Positions 58,537 to 64,000 of a DNA stretch of 64,000 nt are shown here, one piece after another. The DNA comes from Acidimicrobiales bacterium (GTDB lineage Bacteria; Actinomycetota; Acidimicrobiia; Acidimicrobiales; DATDAH01): the NCBI GenBank assembly GCA_016794585.1, contig JAEUJM010000047.1:62001-126000 (forward strand), given 5' to 3'. Position 1 is the stretch's first letter. Each line of letters opens with the position of its first letter. A program made the translations under genes and the position numbers. The notes below the pieces were generated by a model, which was not told where the DNA came from, did not search any database, and saw only the letters and a list, made by a program, of their open reading frames with translations.

Positions 58537-59541
58537 GTGGACGGCACGTCGGAGGACGAGGCGGTGATGGCACGAGCCGTGACGCTCGCGTCCGCCGTGC
58601 GCGTCTCCACGTCGCCCAACCCGTGGGTGGGCTGCGTGCTCTCCGCCGCCGACGGCAGCACCTTCGAGGGCGCCACCCAGCCGCCCGGTGGACCCCACGC
58701 CGAGCGCGTCGCCCTCGACGCGGCGGGGGAGATGGCCCGAGGCGCCACCGTGCACTGCACCCTCGAGCCGTGCTCTCACCAGGGGCGCACCGGCCCGTGC
58801 GCCGACGCCCTGATCGAGGCCGGCGTGGCCAGGGTGGTCTTCGCACTGGAGGACCCGGACCCGAAGGTGGCCGGCCGGGGGGCGCAGAAGCTGCGTGACG
58901 CCGGCGTCGAGGTGGTCGAGGGCGTGGGCCGGGAGCTCGTGGCCGAGCAGCTCGCCCCCTACGTCAAGCACCGCACCACGGGCCGCCCGTGGGTGGTCCT
59001 GAAGCTGGCGGCCTCCGCCGACGGCGGCACCGCCGCCCCCGACGGCACCAGCCAGTGGATCACCGGCCCCGAGGCCCGCGCTGACGCCCACGCCTTGCGG
59101 GCCGAGAGCGACGCGATCATCGTGGGCGCCGGCACCGTACGGGCCGACGACCCGTCGCTCACCGTGCGTGACGCCGAGGGAGTGGACCCCCTGCGGGTGG
59201 TGCTCGGCCGGGCCCCCGAGGGGGCGAAGGTGCTTCCCGCGCTCGAGCTCGACGGCCCCCTCACCGAGGTGCTCGACGAGCTGGGGGAGCGCGGCGTGCT
59301 CCAGGCCATGGTCGAGGGTGGGGCGTCGGTGGCCGGCCAGTTCCACCGCGAAGGCCTGGTCGACCGGTACGTGCTGTACCTGGCGCCGGCGCTCTTCGGG
59401 GGCGATGACGCCCGCGGCCTGTTCGCCGGGCCGGGCGCCGCCACCATCGACGACGTGTGGCGGGGCGAGGTCCGCTCGGTGCGCCAGGTCGGCGCCGACG
59501 TGCGCCTCGAGCTCGCCCCCCTCCGAGAGGAAGCCGACTGA
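58537..59541 (+). CDS. ribD: bifunctional riboflavin deaminase/reductase RibD
   Basis: 334 residues from GTG 58537, which has GAGGAG 9 bases upstream; the longer open frame would run through the riboswitch. The deaminase domain has the zinc motif GGPHAERVAL and CTLEPCSHQGRTGPC. The reductase domain is shorter than in E. coli (ASADGGTAAPDGTSQWITG, DAIIVGAGTVRADDPSLT, MVEGGASVAGQF). First gene of the rib operon. The stop shares one base with the ribE ATG. Confidence 0.95.
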   Translation: MDGTSEDEAVMARAVTLASAVRVSTSPNPWVGCVLSAADGSTFEGATQPPGGPHAERVALDAAGEMARGATVHCTLEPCSHQGRTGPCADALIEAGVARVVFALEDPDPKVAGRGAQKLRDAGVEVVEGVGRELVAEQLAPYVKHRTTGRPWVVLKLAASADGGTAAPDGTSQWITGPEARADAHALRAESDAIIVGAGTVRADDPSLTVRDAEGVDPLRVVLGRAPEGAKVLPALELDGPLTEVLDELGERGVLQAMVEGGASVAGQFHREGLVDRYVLYLAPALFGGDDARGLFAGPGAATIDDVWRGEVRSVRQVGADVRLELAPLREEAD

Positions 59542-60182
59542 TGTTCACCGGGATCGTGGAAGAGCTGGGGAGGGTGGAATCGGTCCAGCCGAGCCCCGAC
59601 GGGGTGCGCATCCGTATCGCCGCTGGCGGGGTGCTGGAAGGCGCCGGCCTCGGCGACTCCACCGCGGTCAACGGCTGTTGCCTCACCATCGTGGCCCTCG
59701 ACCCCGCGGACCCGCCCACGTGGTGGGAGGCCGACGTCAGCGACGAGACCCTCAAGCGCACCAGCGTCGGCGGACTGAAGGCCGGCGACCCGGTCAACCT
59801 AGAGCGCCCCGTGCGGCTGATGGACCGCCTCGGCGGTCACCTGGTGCAGGGCCACGTCGACGCGGTCGGCGAGGTCGTGGCTCCCGTCCCCGACCTGCGG
59901 GTGCGCATGCCCGCCCACCTGCTCCGCTACGTGATCGAGAAGGGGTCCATCACCGTCGACGGCGTCAGCCTCACGGTGGTCGAGCCCCTCGAGGACGGCT
60001 TCTCCGTGGCCGTCATCCCCCACACCGCCGAGGTCACCACCCTCGGCGCCCGCCAGCCCGGCGACCTCGTCAACCTCGAGGTCGACGTCATCGCCAAGTA
60101 CACCGAGCGCCTGCTCACCCATGACGCCGAACCCGGCGCCGCTTTCGACATCCCCCTCGCAACCCCCGCACAGGAGGCCTGA
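59541..60182 (+). CDS. ribE: riboflavin synthase alpha chain
   Basis: 213 residues. Two lumazine-binding repeats: MFTGIVEELGRVES with VNGCCLT in the first and GHVDAVGEV with VDGVSLTV in the second. It converts two lumazines to riboflavin plus the pyrimidine intermediate. One-base overlaps (TGATG) on both sides. Confidence 0.96.
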   Translation: MFTGIVEELGRVESVQPSPDGVRIRIAAGGVLEGAGLGDSTAVNGCCLTIVALDPADPPTWWEADVSDETLKRTSVGGLKAGDPVNLERPVRLMDRLGGHLVQGHVDAVGEVVAPVPDLRVRMPAHLLRYVIEKGSITVDGVSLTVVEPLEDGFSVAVIPHTAEVTTLGARQPGDLVNLEVDVIAKYTERLLTHDAEPGAAFDIPLATPAQEA

Positions 60183-61411
60183 TGGCCGAGCACAAGAACC
60201 CCTTCAACACCGTCGACGAGGCGGTGCAGGCCATCGCCCGCGGCGAGATCGTGGTCGTGGTCGACGACGAGGACCGCGAGAACGAGGGCGACCTCATCAT
60301 GGCGGCCGAGCACGCCACGCCCGAGAAGATCGCCTTCTTCGTGCGCCACACGTCCGGTCTGATCTGCGTGCCCATGACGGGCGAGCGTCTCGACGAGCTC
60401 GACATCCCCCTCATGGTCAGCCACAACACCGAGGCCCAGCGCACCGCCTTCACCTACAGCGTCGACGTGCGCCAGGGCACCAGCACGGGCATCTCGGCCG
60501 CCGACCGGTCGGCCACCATCCAGTCCCTCATCGACCCGGCCACCCGCCCGGCCGATCTCGCCCGCCCGGGCCACATCTTCCCGCTGCGCTACTCGGAGGG
60601 CGGCGTGCTCAAGCGGGCCGGCCACACCGAGGCCGCAGTGGACCTCGCCCGCATGGCGGGGCTGTACCCCGCCGGCGTGCTGTGCGAGCTCGTGATGGAC
60701 GACGGGACGATGGCCCGTGTGCCCGACCTGCTCGAGTTCAGCCGTGAGCACGGCCTGAAGATGATCTCGATCGCGGAGCTCATCCGGTACCGCCGCCAGA
60801 ACGAGAAGCTGGTGAAGCGCACCGCCGAGGCCCGCATCCCCACCGAGTGGGGCGACTTCACCTGCTACGGCTACGAGTCCCTGCTCGACGGCGAGCAGCA
60901 CGTCGCCATGGTCCGGGGCGCCGTGCAGGGCGAGGACAACGTGCTCGTGCGGGTGCACAGCGAGTGCCTCACCGGTGACATCTTCGGCTCGCTGCGCTGC
61001 GACTGCGGCCTCCAGCTCGACGCGGCCATGGCCCGCATCGCCGCGGAGGAACTGGGCGTGCTCGTGTACCTCCGGGGCCACGAGGGCCGGGGCATCGGCA
61101 TCGGTCACAAGCTGCGGGCCTACTCCCTGCAGGAGGCCGGCCACGACACCGTCGACGCCAACGTGGAGCTGGGCCTGCCCATCGACAACCGGGAGTACGG
61201 CATCGGGAGCCAGATCCTGGTCGACCTCGGCATCACCACGATGCGCCTGATGACCAACAACCCTGCCAAGTACGGTGGCCTCGAGGGCTTCGGCCTCGAG
61301 GTCGTCGAGCGGGTGCCGTTGGAGTCCATCCCCAACCCCGAGAACATCCACTACCTGCGCACCAAGCGGGAGCGCATGGGCCATCTGCTGGAGGGCCTCG
61401 ATGATGTCTGA
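60182..61411 (+). CDS. ribBA: bifunctional DHBP synthase/GTP cyclohydrolase II RibBA
   Basis: 409 residues. The RibB half (about 1-205) has DDEDRENEGDLIMAAE, HTSGLICVPM and GHIFPL. The RibA half (about 206-409) has the zinc motif CLTGDIFGSLRCDCG, RGHEGRGIGIGHKLRAY and the GTP-binding DLGITTMRLMTNNPAKY. It supplies both branches of riboflavin synthesis. Confidence 0.97.
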   Translation: MAEHKNPFNTVDEAVQAIARGEIVVVVDDEDRENEGDLIMAAEHATPEKIAFFVRHTSGLICVPMTGERLDELDIPLMVSHNTEAQRTAFTYSVDVRQGTSTGISAADRSATIQSLIDPATRPADLARPGHIFPLRYSEGGVLKRAGHTEAAVDLARMAGLYPAGVLCELVMDDGTMARVPDLLEFSREHGLKMISIAELIRYRRQNEKLVKRTAEARIPTEWGDFTCYGYESLLDGEQHVAMVRGAVQGEDNVLVRVHSECLTGDIFGSLRCDCGLQLDAAMARIAAEELGVLVYLRGHEGRGIGIGHKLRAYSLQEAGHDTVDANVELGLPIDNREYGIGSQILVDLGITTMRLMTNNPAKYGGLEGFGLEVVERVPLESIPNPENIHYLRTKRERMGHLLEGLDDV

Positions 61412-61450
61412 CCAGGCACTCCGCCACACCGACCGGAAAGGGTCCCGACG

Positions 61451-61921
<471 letters not shown>

Positions 61922-61932
61922 GCGCACCCGCG

Positions 61933-62148
61933 ATGGCGACGGGCAGCGTGGTCAGCTTCGACGACCCCCGGGGCATCGGCACCGTGGTGGACGACGCCGA
62001 CGGCCAGGAGCACTTCTTCCACTGCACGGCCATCGCCGACGGCACCCGCACCATCGAGGTGGGCGCCGCCGTCGACTTCGAGGTGGTCCCCGGCCGCATG
62101 GGCCGCTGGGAGGCGACCAACCTGCGGCCCGCCGCCCGCGGTGGCTGA
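61933..62148 (+). CDS. divergent cold-shock-domain protein
   Basis: 71 residues from ATG 61933, 11 bases after ribH. The five-strand cold-shock fold is recognisable: GSVVSFDDPRGIGTVV for the RNP1 strand and EHFFHCTAI for RNP2, ending RWEATNLRP. The RNP1 aromatic residues (GFGFI in CspA) are replaced by GIGTV, so RNA binding may rely on RNP2. It overlaps the next gene by 8 bases and may be co-regulated with rib genes. Confidence 0.82.
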   Translation: MATGSVVSFDDPRGIGTVVDDADGQEHFFHCTAIADGTRTIEVGAAVDFEVVPGRMGRWEATNLRPAARGG

Positions 62149-62665
62149 CACCCGGACCTTCACCATCCGACCGATGGCGGTCGACGACCTCGACGCCGTC
62201 ATGGATCTGCGTGTCGCCGTGGCCGGCGAGGGTCGGTGGATCGGGGCCGAGCTCCCGCTCGACGAGGAGGGCGACCGTGCCCGCCTGCGTCCGGGGCGGC
62301 CGGGCACGGGCAGCTTCGTGGCAGTGGACGGTGGCGGTGCGCTGATCGCCAACCTCGGCATCGAGCTGGCTTCCTACGGCGTCGCCCATCTGGGCATGTG
62401 CGTGGCCGACGGGTGGCGGGGCAGGGGAGTGGGGCGCGCGCTGCTCCAGGCCGCCATCGACTGGGCCCAGGACGCCGGCGCCCACAAGCTCGAGCTCCAG
62501 ATGTGGCCCCACAACGACACCGCCCGCCGGCTCTACGAGGGCATGGGCTTCGTGCAGGAGGGCTACCTGCGCCGCCACTACCCCCGCAAGAACGGCGAGC
62601 TGTGGGACGCCGTGGTCATGGGCCTGGTGCTCGACGAGGAGCGTCCCGGGAGCGCGCTCCACTGA
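62141..62665 (+). CDS. GNAT-family N-acetyltransferase
   Basis: 174 residues from GTG 62141. The acetyl-CoA motif is VADGWRGRGVGRALLQAA; then KLELQMWPHNDTARRLYEGMGF, the classic GNAT motif B, and a C-terminal DAVVMGLVLDEE. It resembles small-molecule or protein N-acetyltransferases of the RimI/PA4866 type. Substrate unknown. Translationally coupled to the cold-shock-like gene. Confidence 0.9.
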   Translation: MADTRTFTIRPMAVDDLDAVMDLRVAVAGEGRWIGAELPLDEEGDRARLRPGRPGTGSFVAVDGGGALIANLGIELASYGVAHLGMCVADGWRGRGVGRALLQAAIDWAQDAGAHKLELQMWPHNDTARRLYEGMGFVQEGYLRRHYPRKNGELWDAVVMGLVLDEERPGSALH

Positions 62666-62689
62666 AGGAGACCGGCGGTATCCGAGGGG

Positions 62690-62695
62690 TACGAT
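62690..62695 (+). promoter_or_regulatory. -10 box (TACGAT) of the last gene
   Basis: TACGAT ends 7 bases before GTG 62703 with no ribosome-binding site between, again the leaderless pattern. Confidence 0.45.
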
Positions 62696-62702
62696 CGCCG
62701 CT

Positions 62703-64000
62703 GTGGTCGAGATGAGTACCGAGCTCGCCGCCCGATCGTCGAGACGTCCCACGCTCGCCCACCTGGTCACCCACAACGGTGCCCAGCTGTTGGGGCTCGC
62801 CGCCCTCGCCGTGGCGCAGCCTCTGCTGGACCTGCTGGGTCGCAACCCCACGTACTTCGTGGCGACCGGGCTCGGCAACGGCGAGATCCTGGCACTGGCC
62901 CTGCTGCTCACGCTCGGTCTCCCTGCGCTGTTGCTCCTGGCCGAGCTGGTGGTCTTCGCGATCGACGAGCGGGCCGGACACCTCGTGCACCTCGGGCTCG
63001 TCGGGCTGCTCGGTGCGCTGCTGGGCGCCGGCCTCGCCCGTCACGTCGCGGCCGGGTCGGACGTGGTGACGATGGCAATGGCCCTGGCGGTGGGCGGGGC
63101 CGTCATCGTGGGGCTGCGGCGTTCGCCGTCCCTCGCCCTCGGTCTGCGCTACCTCGCCCTCGCGCCCCTTCTGGTGCTGGGTGCGTTCCTGTTCGCCTCC
63201 GAGACCTCGTCGCTGCTCTTCGGTCACGAAGCCGAGGCCGCGACGTCGGTGACGGTGGGATCGCCGGCGCCGGTCGTGCTGCTCCAGCTCGACGAACTCC
63301 CCCTCGCCTCGATCATGCGCTCCGACGGCACCATCAACGAGGCGCGCTTCCCCGGCTTCGCCCGGCTCGCGGCCGAGAGCACCTGGTACCGCAACGCCTC
63401 CACGGTCTCGTCGGGCACGAACCGCAGCGTGCCGGCCACCCTCAGCGGAATCGTGCCGGAGGCCGAGCTGCCCACCTCGGCGGAGTACCCGGACAACCTG
63501 TTCACGCTGCTGGGCGGCAGCTACGAGTTCGACGTCCACGAGACCGTCGCCCGCCTCTGCCCGCAGTCGCTGTGCCCGACGACGGCGTCGACCCCCGCAG
63601 CAGCCGGGCTCGGGGACGCCCTGGCCGACACCGCGCTCGTGTTCGGCCACGTGGTGCTCCCGCCGGGCCTGCGGTCCTCGCTGGCGCCCGTCGATCGATC
63701 GTGGGGCGACTTCCTCGATCGTGAGGCGGTGGTCGCGGAGACCGACGGTGCTGCCGTTCCCGGCGCGGTGGACGAGAACGCCGCTGACCCCCAGGCGCAG
63801 GGCCGCGACCTCGATGCCTGGATCGAGCGGTTCCCGGCCGACGCCGAGCGCACGCTGTCCTATGCGCACGTCCTCCTGCCCCACACCCCGTGGCTCATGA
63901 CCGCGAGCGGCCTGCCCCTCACCGACCCCGGTCCCGAGCCCGGCATCGACGACACGGGGCGGTGGTCCGCCGACCCGGTGCTGGTCCGCGAGGGGCTGCG
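62703..64000 (+). CDS. sulfatase-like (alkaline phosphatase superfamily) membrane protein, 3' end outside window
   Basis: About 432 residues visible from GTG 62703; ATG 62712 is also possible. Four or five N-terminal membrane segments (about 20-175) are followed by an extracytoplasmic domain opening with VVLLQLDELPLASIM, the first metal-binding strand of sulfatase/phosphodiesterase folds. FPGFARLAAESTWYRNASTVSSGTNRSVPATLSG, in the nucleophile region, follows. Relatives in actinobacteria are uncharacterised. The frame is open to the window end, so the C-terminal metal ligands cannot be checked. Confidence 0.78.
   Translation, partial: MVEMSTELAARSSRRPTLAHLVTHNGAQLLGLAALAVAQPLLDLLGRNPTYFVATGLGNGEILALALLLTLGLPALLLLAELVVFAIDERAGHLVHLGLVGLLGALLGAGLARHVAAGSDVVTMAMALAVGGAVIVGLRRSPSLALGLRYLALAPLLVLGAFLFASETSSLLFGHEAEAATSVTVGSPAPVVLLQLDELPLASIMRSDGTINEARFPGFARLAAESTWYRNASTVSSGTNRSVPATLSGIVPEAELPTSAEYPDNLFTLLGGSYEFDVHETVARLCPQSLCPTTASTPAAAGLGDALADTALVFGHVVLPPGLRSSLAPVDRSWGDFLDREAVVAETDGAAVPGAVDENAADPQAQGRDLDAWIERFPADAERTLSYAHVLLPHTPWLMTASGLPLTDPGPEPGIDDTGRWSADPVLVREGL

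Overview
This window comes from a very GC-rich chromosome, most likely an actinobacterium. My best guess is the class Acidimicrobiia, inferred from gene order and style and not from any search. Almost every base is coding. GTG and TTG starts are common, and neighbouring genes often overlap by 1, 4 or 8 bases. The content is core metabolism and information processing in the usual actinobacterial order. I see no tRNA, rRNA, CRISPR array, insertion sequence or prophage.

Layout. 1-4.2 kb: htpX (cut by the window edge), a DUF3048 lipoprotein, pdxS-pdxT (pyridoxal phosphate) and yebC. 4.2-7.8 kb, minus strand: an ABC exporter pair and an FHA-GAF-class III nucleotide cyclase. 7.9-10.1 kb: ruvCAB. 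10.1-12.5 kb: a YbdK-type carboxylate-amine ligase and an M20 amidohydrolase. 12.5-18 kb: queA-tgt (queuosine) and yajC-secD-secF. 18-25.3 kb: apt, rel, aspS, a minus-strand membrane protein, rarA and two small membrane proteins. 25.3-30.6 kb: alaS-ruvX-mltG-aroE. 30.6-34.4 kb: a DUF4388 protein, an A24-type prepilin peptidase and an acyl-CoA dehydrogenase. 34.5-40.6 kb: aroC-aroK-aroB-aroQ-pepP-efp, then a gene joining NusB to a GNAT acetyltransferase. 40.7-49.6 kb: the pyrimidine operon pyrR-pyrB-pyrC-carA-carB-pyrD-pyrF. 49.7-58.3 kb: mihF-gmk-rpoZ-coaBC-metK-priA-rsmD-def-fmt-mog. 58.3-62.7 kb: an FMN riboswitch, ribD-ribE-ribBA-ribH, a cold-shock-like protein and a GNAT. 62.7 kb to the end: a sulfatase-like membrane protein cut by the window.

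Regulation is unusually readable. The pyr leader holds a PyrR-binding hairpin, a strong Shine-Dalgarno/TTG start and an intrinsic terminator that lies inside the first codons of the pyrR frame. The rib operon has a near-consensus -35/-10 promoter, an AT-rich dyad over the -10 and an FMN riboswitch. At least a dozen genes have a TAnnnT -10 box ending 6-9 bases before the start codon, the signature of leaderless mRNAs. In two places (the YbdK-like gene and priA) the coding frame extends upstream of the first ATG/GTG/TTG to a well-placed CTG.

Most unusual items: the NusB-(Glu/Pro linker)-GNAT fusion, the translated attenuator in pyrR, a roughly 100-residue threonine-rich insert in SecD, the CTG-start candidates, and two long intergenic inverted repeats.
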